Shown: one piece after another, positions 16,551 to 24,807 of the stretch
Position numbering within the stretch: the stretch's first letter is position 1
Layout: every line of letters begins with the position of its first letter
Origin: Anaerocolumna sp. AGMB13025
Lineage (GTDB): Bacteria > Bacillota > Clostridia > Lachnospirales > Lachnospiraceae
Assembly: GCF_029689925.1 (NCBI RefSeq)
Contig: NZ_CP121445.1
Span: 5,886,501-5,950,500, forward strand
Length of the DNA: 64,000 nucleotides
Direction: 5' to 3'
Notes under the pieces: generated by a model
Database searches by the model: none
What the model saw: the letters and a program-made list of their open reading frames with translations, nothing else
What the model was told of the DNA's origin: nothing
Made by a program: the position numbers and the translations under genes

Positions 16551-17358
16551 TTACAGCTTTATGCAAAATGCTATTTTTGTTTCCATATTTATTTCTATCT
16601 TATGCCCCTGTATCGGTATCTTTTTAGTCCTCCGCCGGTATTCTATGATTGGTGATACATTATCCCACGCATCCTTAGCCGGTATTACCATCGGTCTTAT
16701 GTCAGGTCAGAATCCGATACTGGGAGCCTTTTTGTTTACCTCTGTCTGCGGTGCGTTAATTGAATTCCTCCGCAGTTATTTTAAAAAGTATACGGATTTG
16801 ATTCTGACTATTGTTTTATCTTTAAGCGTGGGTACTGCCATCACCATTATCAGCTCCGGAAAGCTCCATGCCAATGCGGATTCTTTTATGTTTGGCAGCA
16901 TTCTTACCGTAACCCATTTTGATATGCTTATGGTACTAATCTTAAGCTTTATTTCCGTATTGACCCTTATTTTTTTATATCATCAGATGATTTACATTGC
17001 TTATGACGAAGAAGCTGCTAAAATAGCTGGGGTAAGAGTGAGGCTGATTAATTATGTATTTTCTATTCTTGTGTCCGCTGCTATCTCGGTATCGATCCGA
17101 ATAGTAGGTGTACTGGTACTCAGCTCCATGATCGCTCTTCCCGTTGCTACGGCATTGCAGCTTGGTAAGGGTTTTAAGGTTACTTTGATTTTTTCGATTA
17201 TCTTTAGTGTCACAGATATTATGCTGGGTCTGTTTATTTCATATTATCTCAATGTGGCTCCTGGCGGTTTTACCGCACTTATATCCGTTGCTGTCCTGAT
17301 TCTTGTTTTGATAACCAGGCATATTGTGTCATCCTTACGCAGAACACATACTGGCTAA
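16543..17358 (+). CDS. znuB: Zinc ABC transporter, permease
   Basis: 271-aa membrane protein of the ABC-3 family with about 8 hydrophobic helices and the typical start MQNAIFVSIFISILCPCIGIFLVLRRYSMIGDTLSHASL (given here in outline). The conserved GDTLSHASLAG and an AAKIAGVRV loop contacting the ATPase are present. Its ATG overlaps the znuC stop by 8 bp, so translation is coupled to znuC; the nonsense codon in znuC could reduce it by polarity. A strong hairpin at 17428-17481 ends the operon. Confidence 0.93.
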   Translation: MLSYSFMQNAIFVSIFISILCPCIGIFLVLRRYSMIGDTLSHASLAGITIGLMSGQNPILGAFLFTSVCGALIEFLRSYFKKYTDLILTIVLSLSVGTAITIISSGKLHANADSFMFGSILTVTHFDMLMVLILSFISVLTLIFLYHQMIYIAYDEEAAKIAGVRVRLINYVFSILVSAAISVSIRIVGVLVLSSMIALPVATALQLGKGFKVTLIFSIIFSVTDIMLGLFISYYLNVAPGGFTALISVAVLILVLITRHIVSSLRRTHTG

Positions 17359-17427
17359 TGCATGCTGGATCTGCATGAATCGAAACTAAAGAATATTTAA
17401 GCTGCGTTTTGATGCGAAGCAAATCTA

Positions 17428-17481
17428 AAGGGACAGGTAGGGTAAAGCACCTGCTATTTATGCTTTACCTTACCTGTCCCT
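17428..17481. terminator. Hairpin terminating znuCB
   Basis: AGGGACAGGTAGGGTAAAGCA pairs with TGCTTTACC-TTACCTGTCCCT around a 12-nt loop. The T-run after it is modest. It lies 70 bp after the znuB stop. Confidence 0.7.
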
Positions 17482-17648
17482 GTTCTTAAAATACTTTTTG
17501 TTATTATTTTGTTTATTCTTACTTCTTATTTTACTGCTTATTTTTTCTATTTTTTTCTGCTTATATTTCTACTTATATATTCTGCTTGTTTTTAGTTTAT
17601 TTTTTTGTTTATACTTTTCTATACTTAATTATCCAGCTATTTTTTCAA

Positions 17649-17820
17649 CTTGTTCTATATATTTTTTATATTCCTGCTTATTTCTTTAACTTGTTCTATA
17701 TATTTTTTATAAACCTACTTATTTCTTTAACTTGTTCGATATATTTTTTATAATCCTGCTTATTTCTTTAGCTTGTTCTATATATTTTTTATAATCCTGC
17801 TTATTTCTTCAACTTATTCT
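17649..17820. repeat. 41-bp tandem repeat, four copies
   Basis: Units start at 17649, 17690, 17731 and 17772, with a partial fifth at 17813, each beginning CTTGTTCTATATATTTTTTA. A looser T-rich repeat precedes it from about 17500. The period is not a multiple of three and the array is stop-rich on both strands, so it is not coding. It lies just 3' of the cobW-type gene. Confidence 0.85.
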
Positions 17821-17825
17821 TGTGT

Positions 17826-18941
17826 TTATTCTCCCAGGCAGGCATCCAACTTCTCTTTGATTGCTTCCTGATCCATTTTTTGTCCGATAAATACCAGCTT
17901 AATGCATCGGTCACCATACTTTTTATCCCAATCGATACCTGGGTGTTCCTTAAGATATTGTTTACGCTGTGCCTCTGGAGCTGTCGCAACCCATTCCCCC
18001 GACATGGAAGCCACTTTTTGCTGACCGGACTGTTCAAATATATATACTTCATTTCTTAAGTCATCAAACCATACGATACCTTTACAGCGTATTACACTTG
18101 CCGGAAAATGCCCCAGCACAAAGTCCTCAAATTTCTTCTGGACAAAAGGCCGTTTCTGATTATATACAAAGGTGCCAATCCCATACTCTTCTGTCTCCGG
18201 TTCCGCTTCTTCCTCTGTCAGAGCCTGGATCCAGCCGGCAGACATACTGGCTTTTTCAAAATCAAACGCATGAGTGTTGATGAGTTTGCCAATATCAACC
18301 CTTGCATAATTTGTTTCAATGATCTCAGCTTCCGGCTGTAGTGCACGGATTACCCGGATTACTTTGTCCTTTTCTTCTTTTGTAATTTCATCTACTTTAT
18401 TAAGAATAATTAAATTACAGAATTCAATCTGCTGCACAAGAAGATTCTCGATATCGTCATCCTCCATATCTTCCTCTAACAGCCTTTCTCCGTTGACAAA
18501 TTCATCTACCAAACGCTTTGCATCCACAACAGTTACCACATTATCAAGACGGCAGATTTCAGGCAATCTTGCGTCTTCAAGGGATCCATCCAGCATGGTA
18601 ATGGTCTGGGCAATGGGAAGGGGCTCACATATTCCGCTGGCTTCAATCAAAATATAATCAAAACGATTCATTTTCACGATATCTGCTATCTGTTTGATCA
18701 GATCCACCTTTAAGGTACAGCAGATACAGCCGTTGGATAAGGGTACCAGACTCTCATCCTGTTGGGTTACGCTGCCTCCTCGTTCAATCAGGGAAGCATC
18801 TATATTCACTTCCCCGATGTCATTCACAATGACTGCGACTTTATAACCTTCTTGATTTTTTAATATATGATTCAGTAATGTGGTCTTTCCTGCCCCCAGA
18901 TATCCGGTCAGTAAAGTAATGGGTACTATATTCGTTTTCAT
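17826..18941 (-). CDS. COG0523 (CobW/ZNG1-type) GTPase, likely zinc chaperone
   Basis: 371-aa G3E-family GTPase. Walker A is GYLGAGKTT near residue 15; the metal-binding motif is NGCICCTL (CxCC) near 75; the guanine-specificity motif is NKVD. A CobW C-terminal domain occupies the last ~100 residues. Members next to zur act as zinc metallochaperones under zinc starvation, and the zur gene lies 34 bp upstream in the same direction, so the pair is an operon. The start is ATG 18941 after GGAGG; a longer frame would run into zur. No His-rich tail is present. A cobalamin role is less likely as no cob genes are near. Confidence 0.92.
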   Translation of the reverse strand: MKTNIVPITLLTGYLGAGKTTLLNHILKNQEGYKVAVIVNDIGEVNIDASLIERGGSVTQQDESLVPLSNGCICCTLKVDLIKQIADIVKMNRFDYILIEASGICEPLPIAQTITMLDGSLEDARLPEICRLDNVVTVVDAKRLVDEFVNGERLLEEDMEDDDIENLLVQQIEFCNLIILNKVDEITKEEKDKVIRVIRALQPEAEIIETNYARVDIGKLINTHAFDFEKASMSAGWIQALTEEEAEPETEEYGIGTFVYNQKRPFVQKKFEDFVLGHFPASVIRCKGIVWFDDLRNEVYIFEQSGQQKVASMSGEWVATAPEAQRKQYLKEHPGIDWDKKYGDRCIKLVFIGQKMDQEAIKEKLDACLGE

Positions 18942-18975
18942 CGTCCTACCTCCATATCTTCTGCCAATCGATTCG

Positions 18976-19395
18976 TCATATCTCCTGCTTTTTATCAATG
19001 CAGTTATCACATAATCCATAGAGAATCGATTTTCTGCATTGCAGCGCGAATTTATGCTGTAATTGTAAATGCTCCATTATCTCCTTCATAAAGCTGCATT
19101 CCAGGTGGGTCACCTTCCCACATTTCATACACTTCATATGCAGGTGTTCATGGCAATTGTCATTATCGCCTATATATTGATAAACTGCCTTATCTTCCTG
19201 ACTATCCATATATTTTATCAGGACACCGTCTTCCGTCATCCGGTCCAGATTCCGGTAAATGGTAGCAAGATTTACCTTATTATCCTGTTCTTGCAGATAT
19301 TCATGGAGTCTTGCAGCACTTACGGTCTGCTCTTTATGATTTTTAAAAAACATCAAAATACGATCTCTGCTTTTGGTCCGATAATTTTTTTGCAT
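18976..19395 (-). CDS. zur: Fur-family regulator, probably zinc-responsive
   Basis: 139 aa. N-terminal winged helix (LHEYLQEQDNKVNLATIYRNLDRMTEDGVL) with the Fur-family ATIYRNL signature, then a dimerisation domain with HEHLHMKCMKCGKV and a second CxxC (CDNC) forming the structural zinc site. I call it Zur rather than Fur because it sits between znu genes and a COG0523 gene and both share a TTTGCAAAT-type palindrome. Start ATG 19395, 5 nt after AGGAGG; the preceding GTG is too close. Two 19-bp boxes flank its own promoter, so it is likely autoregulated. Confidence 0.88.
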   Translation of the reverse strand: MQKNYRTKSRDRILMFFKNHKEQTVSAARLHEYLQEQDNKVNLATIYRNLDRMTEDGVLIKYMDSQEDKAVYQYIGDNDNCHEHLHMKCMKCGKVTHLECSFMKEIMEHLQLQHKFALQCRKSILYGLCDNCIDKKQEI

Positions 19396-19415
19396 CACAA
19401 CCTCCTTTATTCATA

Positions 19416-19434
19416 TTTGCAAATGATTCTCAAA
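19416..19434. promoter_or_regulatory. Zur box 1 of zur-cobW
   Basis: TTTGCAAATGATTCTCAAA, an imperfect 19-bp palindrome immediately downstream of the zur -10. Confidence 0.65.
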
Positions 19435-19438
19435 TTAT

Positions 19439-19467
19439 ATTATAGAGGTCTTTTGAATCTCTGTCAA
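19439..19467 (-). promoter_or_regulatory. Sigma-A promoter of zur-cobW
   Basis: On the minus strand TTGACA, exactly 17 bp and TATAAT, a full consensus. Both sides are flanked by Zur-like palindromes. Confidence 0.85.
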
Positions 19468-19471
19468 TAAA

Positions 19472-19490
19472 TTTGCGAATAATTTGCAAA
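19472..19490. promoter_or_regulatory. Zur box 2 of zur-cobW
   Basis: TTTGCGAATAATTTGCAAA, a 19-bp palindrome with one mismatch located just upstream of the zur -35. Confidence 0.65.
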
Positions 19491-19587
19491 GAGGGCGGTT
19501 ACAATGAGGCCTAAGCAGGACTGTATAAAATTCACAGTTTAACGTATTTCGCAGCCTGTGATTTTCTTACAGCCCGCCGCTTCTTAT

Positions 19588-20460
19588 CTATTCAAGATTT
19601 TTTACGCCAGAAACAAATCTCTTTTTCACCAATGTAGTTAAAAACACTCCTGCTGCAATAAAGCCAAAGCATATAGCAACAATCTGGTTTGATGCATCGC
19701 TGTACGACGTATTTAAATAATCCTGTATGAAGGAATTAATGCTTAAGTTTAATACTACTCCTAATAATAGTAATGAAAAAGCAGTCAGATATGCCCTGTT
19801 TAACCTTGTATAGAGAAACAAAAGGACGGTAGTCCACATACACACCAGTGACATAATAACAATTGGCAGCGCAAACGGAAAGACCCAGTTCTTCACCGGA
19901 CAAAGATATTCGATCAGCATCAAAAGGGGTATGATTGAAACCGAAAGTCCTGCCATGGAAGTAAGAAACCTGTGCTTCTGCATTAATAAAAAAGGTGTAA
20001 TAATCAGCCAGGCAGTGATTTCACTTCCTAAAACATAGAAAGACCAGTCAAACTTCTGGTTAATTGCAAAGTTACACAACATACAGATCAATACCGCAGC
20101 TATAAATGCAGCAGATATGGAGATAAAAAACACTTCATTCCGTTTTGAAGATTTCTGTTTATTAACCTCTTCCGTATATTCAATAACATCGGATACGATT
20201 TCTTCTGTTATTATTCTGTTTTCCAATTTAGTATCCATGTTTTGAACCTCTGTTAATTCACCGCTTAAGAGTTCACTAGCGGATATGCCAAGGGCTTCTG
20301 CCAGAGCCGGAATCAGGGTGATTTCGGGATAGCCGGCTCCTCTTTCCCATTTAGAAACTGCTTTGTCCGTTACATTTAAAAGATCTGCAAGACCTTTCTG
20401 TGTTAAATTCTTTGATTTTCTTAATTCCAGTATGAACCTTCCGATTTTTTGATTATCCAT
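19588..20460 (-). CDS. Membrane-anchored XRE regulator
   Basis: 290 aa. Residues 3-60 are a helix-turn-helix (IGRFILELRKSKNLTQKGLA, VTDKAVSKWERGAGYPEI). After a charged linker there are about six hydrophobic helices from residue 105 to 275, so the DNA-binding domain hangs on the inner membrane face. ATG 20460 is chosen from GAGGTTGG upstream; the longer frame has no site. Proteins of this build are common in clostridia and usually control a neighbouring transporter, but none is adjacent here apart from the DsbD-like gene. Ligand unknown. Confidence 0.85.
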   Translation of the reverse strand: MDNQKIGRFILELRKSKNLTQKGLADLLNVTDKAVSKWERGAGYPEITLIPALAEALGISASELLSGELTEVQNMDTKLENRIITEEIVSDVIEYTEEVNKQKSSKRNEVFFISISAAFIAAVLICMLCNFAINQKFDWSFYVLGSEITAWLIITPFLLMQKHRFLTSMAGLSVSIIPLLMLIEYLCPVKNWVFPFALPIVIMSLVCMWTTVLLFLYTRLNRAYLTAFSLLLLGVVLNLSINSFIQDYLNTSYSDASNQIVAICFGFIAAGVFLTTLVKKRFVSGVKNLE

Positions 20461-20652
20461 TCCAACCTCTTTCCTGAATAGTAACTGCAGATTATTATTC
20501 CAGCTTTCATTATTATTTTTCACATATTTATCCAATACCGGCTAACATAAATTATAACACAGACAGGTAATATTGCAATCGACGGAGCGTATACAAAAGC
20601 CTAATAATTAAGTAAACGTTTGGTAGAGCACTTAATTTATGAGTACGAAAAA

Positions 20653-20696
20653 AGCTTATTCACAATCCCTGCCAATCGGCCGGTTATGAATAAGCT
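20653..20696 (-). terminator. Terminator of the DsbD-like gene
   Basis: On the minus strand AGCTTATTC pairs with GAATAAGCT and is followed by TTTTTT, 15 nt after the stop codon. Confidence 0.8.
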
Positions 20697-20710
20697 CTTA
20701 AATTGCTGCT

Positions 20711-22543
20711 CTATCCTACACCATTCAACAATAGTATAAGCCCCATAAGGAAGAATATGAACACATTAATCAATTTAATTACATCGGTCCGCCTCACGAT
20801 AAAGTTTGAAATGAGATGCATCCGTTGACCCCGATGTACTAATATAACAATACAAAATGACGGCAGTATCATTACTATAATAAAAATCAGTATAAGGATA
20901 TAACTAAAGCCTCCCTTTGTCGTATCCATATAGTTCATGGTTAATAAAGTAGCTAAGTATACCTGACCGGTACAAAGGAATTCTCCGGCTGAAATGATAA
21001 ACCCTAATACAAAAACAACGATCCAAAGTGGTTTCTTACTGTCTGAAATAAGCTTCTGCATCATATTCTGATCTGCTTTTTGCAGCTTTTTCGGAAGTTT
21101 TAAGAGCATTTTCCCATACTGTTCTTTTCTGGCTTTCATAAAATCAAATAAACTAAGTAATCCAAGGCAAAAAGCTGCTGCCACTAAAAATATACGGATT
21201 ATATCCTGCATAGACCTGAATACACCGGATTCCAGTACCGTTAGGATACGGTAGAAAGATACGGCAATCACCAGATAAGCAATTAACTTACTAGCAAGAT
21301 AAATGAATCCGAGCTTTAATACACCATTCTTCTTTACCGCTATCAGGGACAGCAATAAGAACAACATGGAAAACGAGCAGGGATTTAATCCTCCTGCAAA
21401 CCCTGCTATGAGTATTTTGGGTATGTCTTTTAAGGTGAATCCTCCGGACTTTTTAGTAATGTCCGTTACTGTTTCGGTAAAGCCTACTGCCTTACCGTCT
21501 TTTAATACATTGTTAAGTCCTGTTAGAATCGCTTCTTTACCACTAAAATATCCTTCCTGATAAAAAACCATAGGAACAACATTTTCACGATCCGGTACTT
21601 TGTATTTTGTTAGAAGTTTTTGATATAAGGCAAGATTACCGGCATCTGTAATCGACCTTTCCTCCACAACGAGCTTAGAAGTTTTAGTAGTTCCATTCTT
21701 ACTAATCACTATGGTATCCGGCAGTGATTTTATAAATTCAGAGACCTTTTCACAGGATTCACAGGCACTGGTGGAAAAGTACAGCAAATAGGAGTCAGTA
21801 CTCAATAGCTTAACACCCGGAATCCGCTGCGAATCCAACTCCGGGTCGGAATCATTATCCGCTGTATTATACGTTGCATTATCTGCCACACTGTCTGCTG
21901 TATCTTCCGGCGAATTAACTGCTGCACTATCGACTGTATCAGCCGACGAATTATCTGCCGCACTGTCTGCTGTATCATCCGGCGAATTAACTGCTGCACT
22001 ATCGACTGTATCAGCCGACGAATTATCTGCCGCACTGTCTGCTGTATCATCCGACGAGTTAACTTCTGCATTATCTGCCCCGTTGTCTGCCGTATTATCT
22101 GTAACCGCGTCCCGGGAGTTTTGCTGTACGCCGCACTGTGCCAGAAACAACTCCTTCATATTATTCTCAATGGTTTCGCTGCCGGTAAGGTATTGATTCC
22201 CTATGATTAACATAGGCGTAATTCTGTCGGTAACCGGAATATTAAATTCTTTCATCAGGTCATCATAGATATCCTTGGAGCTTTCAAGCAGGAGGTTTAA
22301 TTCCTGTATGTGATACCCCTTTACAGCTTCTCTTCCCGCCATACTATTGAATTTCTGCTGAAAATGCAGATACTCCCTGCAGGACTCACAGGGGTTATTA
22401 TGTATATAGTAAACCTGTACCGGCTTATCTCCTTTCTCCGAAGACAGTGGAAAGAAAGAATATGCCTTTGCTATAATGCATGTAAATAACAGACCTACAA
22501 TGATTACTATTGTCCCGTAAAAAGCCTTTTTTCTAGCTCTCAT
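20711..22543 (-). CDS. Thioredoxin-like / DsbD (CcdA) membrane fusion protein
   Basis: 610-aa protein that probably moves electrons across the membrane. Order: N-terminal TM; first thioredoxin-like domain with NPCESCREY (CxxC); an Asp/Ala/Ser-rich linker (about 145-235) made of 24-residue repeats; a second thioredoxin-like domain with TSACESCEKV; then about six to eight TM helices from residue 370 with GGLNPCSFSMLFLLLSL and EFLCTGQVYL, the cysteine pair of CcdA/DsbD. All three redox modules are thus on one chain. The gene stands alone with its own terminator. Partner and function (cytochrome maturation, sporulation or general disulfide reduction) are not shown by context. Confidence 0.87.
   Translation of the reverse strand: MRARKKAFYGTIVIIVGLLFTCIIAKAYSFFPLSSEKGDKPVQVYYIHNNPCESCREYLHFQQKFNSMAGREAVKGYHIQELNLLLESSKDIYDDLMKEFNIPVTDRITPMLIIGNQYLTGSETIENNMKELFLAQCGVQQNSRDAVTDNTADNGADNAEVNSSDDTADSAADNSSADTVDSAAVNSPDDTADSAADNSSADTVDSAAVNSPEDTADSVADNATYNTADNDSDPELDSQRIPGVKLLSTDSYLLYFSTSACESCEKVSEFIKSLPDTIVISKNGTTKTSKLVVEERSITDAGNLALYQKLLTKYKVPDRENVVPMVFYQEGYFSGKEAILTGLNNVLKDGKAVGFTETVTDITKKSGGFTLKDIPKILIAGFAGGLNPCSFSMLFLLLSLIAVKKNGVLKLGFIYLASKLIAYLVIAVSFYRILTVLESGVFRSMQDIIRIFLVAAAFCLGLLSLFDFMKARKEQYGKMLLKLPKKLQKADQNMMQKLISDSKKPLWIVVFVLGFIISAGEFLCTGQVYLATLLTMNYMDTTKGGFSYILILIFIIVMILPSFCIVILVHRGQRMHLISNFIVRRTDVIKLINVFIFFLMGLILLLNGVG
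21896..22075. repeat. 72-bp in-frame tandem repeat inside the DsbD-like gene
   Basis: Units start at 21896, 21968 and 22040 (the last partial) and are nearly identical at DNA level. Each encodes 24 residues of the type SADTVDSAAVNSPDDTADSA. DNA-level identity implies recent slippage, so linker length may vary between strains. Confidence 0.85.
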
Positions 22544-22649
22544 ATCTACTCTGCCTGCTCCTTTTATAAATGTAAAATATAGCGATTTTTATTGATAGTC
22601 CCAGCTTAAAAGCCCGTGTCTTTAAGAATCTTTACTAATCTTTAACCTT

Positions 22650-23549
22650 CTATCCTTTCAGGGAGCCAATCATAATACCTCTGGTAAAATACTTCTGAAC
22701 AAAAGGATACAGTAATAACATCGGTACGGAGGCACAGACTATTGTAGTATACTTTAAGGATTCCGTAATCGCCAGGGAATCCGTGTTGGACACCTGTCCG
22801 GTGGCCTGTACCATACTTGCCTGAACCTGGGCATTATTCATAATATTTCTTAATACCACCTGTAAAGGATATTTATCATAAGAATTTAAATAAAGCACCG
22901 CATCAAAATACATATTCCAAAGACCCACCGCATAAAAAAGGGCCATGACCGCTATAATTGCCTTGGCAAGGGGCAGTACAATCTTGAAAAAAACATCGAA
23001 ATCATTTGCTCCGTCTATTTCGGCGGCTTCATATAGTTCAACCGGTATCTGCTCATTAAAAAAGGTTCTCGCTATTATTATGTTATATACACTTAAGCAA
23101 TTTGGGATAATGACTGCCCAGATCGTATTCAGCATATGTAAGTTCTTAACTACAATATAAGTCGGTATTAATCCGCCTCCAAAAAACATGGTAAACATAA
23201 AGAAAGCTAAAAATAGTTTTCTTCCCCTTAAGAATTTACGGGACAACGGATAAGCAGCCAATATGGTCATGGAAACGGAGATCAAAGTTCCAAGCACCGT
23301 ATAAAGGATAGAATGGAGATAACCGCTCATTATGGATTTATCTTTAAATACAAAACCATAGGATTCCAGTGAAAAATTCACCGGAAAAAAGGTAACTTTA
23401 CCATTAAGCACATCCGAAGGACTGCTAAAGGAGGAACTTAATACATTAACCAAGGGTATCAATATGATAAAAGCACATAGAATCAGAAAAATTCCGTTAA
23501 TAAAGTGAAAAATCCTGTCCTGCCGGCTGATTTTTATACCATTTTTCAT
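22650..23549 (-). CDS. Carbohydrate ABC importer permease (LplC/YtcP type)
   Basis: 299 aa with six TM helices and the EAA loop EAAEIDGANDFDVFFKIVLP, which contacts the ATPase. N-terminal HFINGIFLILCAFIILIPLVNVLSSS is typical of CUT1 permeases of the YtcP/LplC branch, often used for complex or aromatic oligosaccharides. It follows permease 1 by 23 bp with a GGAG site. No ATPase gene is near; such systems normally share one MsmX-type ATPase encoded elsewhere. Confidence 0.92.
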   Translation of the reverse strand: MKNGIKISRQDRIFHFINGIFLILCAFIILIPLVNVLSSSFSSPSDVLNGKVTFFPVNFSLESYGFVFKDKSIMSGYLHSILYTVLGTLISVSMTILAAYPLSRKFLRGRKLFLAFFMFTMFFGGGLIPTYIVVKNLHMLNTIWAVIIPNCLSVYNIIIARTFFNEQIPVELYEAAEIDGANDFDVFFKIVLPLAKAIIAVMALFYAVGLWNMYFDAVLYLNSYDKYPLQVVLRNIMNNAQVQASMVQATGQVSNTDSLAITESLKYTTIVCASVPMLLLYPFVQKYFTRGIMIGSLKG

Positions 23550-23572
23550 AAATCAGAACTCCTTCTTTCTCT

Positions 23573-24487
23573 TTAAAATAAACTGGTTTCTGTAGTCCTT
23601 TTGGAAAACCAGTTGACTAACAGCAGTAATACAACAGACACAAGGGAATTAAACAAGCCTATTGCAGTCGAATAACTAAACTGTGAGGAACCAATTCCGA
23701 TTCGGTAGACATAGGTAGATATTACATCTGACGTTGACAGGTTCATCTGGTTCTGCAGCAGCAATACTTTTTCAAATCCTACATTAATAATACTGCCGCA
23801 GTTCATAATGGCTAAGATAACAACCACGGGCATAATACTTGGCAGATCTATGTAACGGATGCGCTGCATAATAGTAGCGCCGTCTAATTTGGCAGCTTCG
23901 TATAAATCAGGGCTAATCCCCGCCAGTGATGCAAGGTAGATGATTGCGCCGTAACCGGTGCCCTGCCAGAGTCCGGATAAGATATAGATTGGGCGGAAGG
24001 CGTGAGGATCGGATAACAGGTTAAGGGCATCTAACCCCATCCATTCCCGTACAATATTAAACATACCGCCTCGAACAGCCAAAAACTGGGTTACTAAAGA
24101 TACCAGGATTACCGTAGATATAAAATATGGTGCATAGGTAATTAATTGTACTGCTTTTGCCATCCTCTTCTGTTTTGCCGCATTGATGGAAAGGGCAAGG
24201 ATAATGGGACAGGGAATACTGGCTATCAGGGAGGTGGTTCCAAGGATTAATGTATTGGAAAGCAGCCTTACGAACTGATAGGACGTAAAGAAATTTTTAA
24301 AATGTTTTAAACCTACCCACGGGCTGCCGCTAAAACCAAGTACCGGAGTATATTCACGGAAGGCAATCTGCAAACCATAGATTGGCCAGTATTTAAAAAT
24401 CAGCAGGTAAACCACCGGTGGAATTAACATGATATAAAGCCTCCAGTGTGAGAGACCTCTCTTTTTATATTTCTTCTTTGCAGGCAT
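23573..24487 (-). CDS. Carbohydrate ABC importer permease (LplB/YteP type)
   Basis: 304 aa, six TM helices, EAA loop EAAKLDGATIMQRIRYIDLP. The basic N-terminus KKKYKKRGLSHW before the first helix is typical of the LplB branch. I start it at ATG 24487 (MPAKKKY), with GAGAGG about 11 nt upstream; in-frame ATGs at 24514 and further up are possible but give unusual N-terminal tails. Pairs with the downstream permease to form the membrane channel for the binding protein encoded upstream. Confidence 0.9.
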   Translation of the reverse strand: MPAKKKYKKRGLSHWRLYIMLIPPVVYLLIFKYWPIYGLQIAFREYTPVLGFSGSPWVGLKHFKNFFTSYQFVRLLSNTLILGTTSLIASIPCPIILALSINAAKQKRMAKAVQLITYAPYFISTVILVSLVTQFLAVRGGMFNIVREWMGLDALNLLSDPHAFRPIYILSGLWQGTGYGAIIYLASLAGISPDLYEAAKLDGATIMQRIRYIDLPSIMPVVVILAIMNCGSIINVGFEKVLLLQNQMNLSTSDVISTYVYRIGIGSSQFSYSTAIGLFNSLVSVVLLLLVNWFSKRTTETSLF

Positions 24488-24731
24488 TGTAATTCTTACC
24501 TCTCTTTTCATATTATCATTCAGATAATTGCGAAACTCCAATATAGTCTTTAATACCATTCCGTACAATTGCAGAGCAGAAGCCTGCTTAGAAGGCATCT
24601 AAAGCTATGAAGTTGTAGTCGCATGTATTACCTGGTATATATCAAAAACCAGTCAGTTTCACAAATATCTGTATATAATCATTAAATAATTGCAAATGTG
24701 TATCGCAATTACCTATCTAGTTTCATTAAAA

Positions 24732-24769
24732 CGGTATATAGCCTGAGATTTCTAACAGACCATATACCG
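24732..24769 (-). terminator. Hairpin between binding-protein and permease genes
   Basis: CGGTATAT and ATATACCG form an 8-bp stem followed on the minus strand by TTTT. Probably a partial terminator or 3' stabiliser giving more binding protein than permease. Confidence 0.6.
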
Positions 24770-24807
24770 ATTCATACGTTAAGGATAATAAACAGGATCA
24801 GGCAGGC

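Noticed and set aside
17498-17689. Leu/Phe-rich ORF resembling a small membrane protein
   Set aside because: Produced by T-rich minisatellite DNA; no ribosome site.
17649-17820. Possible CRISPR array
   Set aside because: The 41-bp units are directly adjacent with no unique spacers, and no cas genes are present.
21802-22071. 89-codon Ile/Arg/Gln repeat ORF
   Set aside because: Out-of-frame reading of the 72-bp repeat in the DsbD-like gene.
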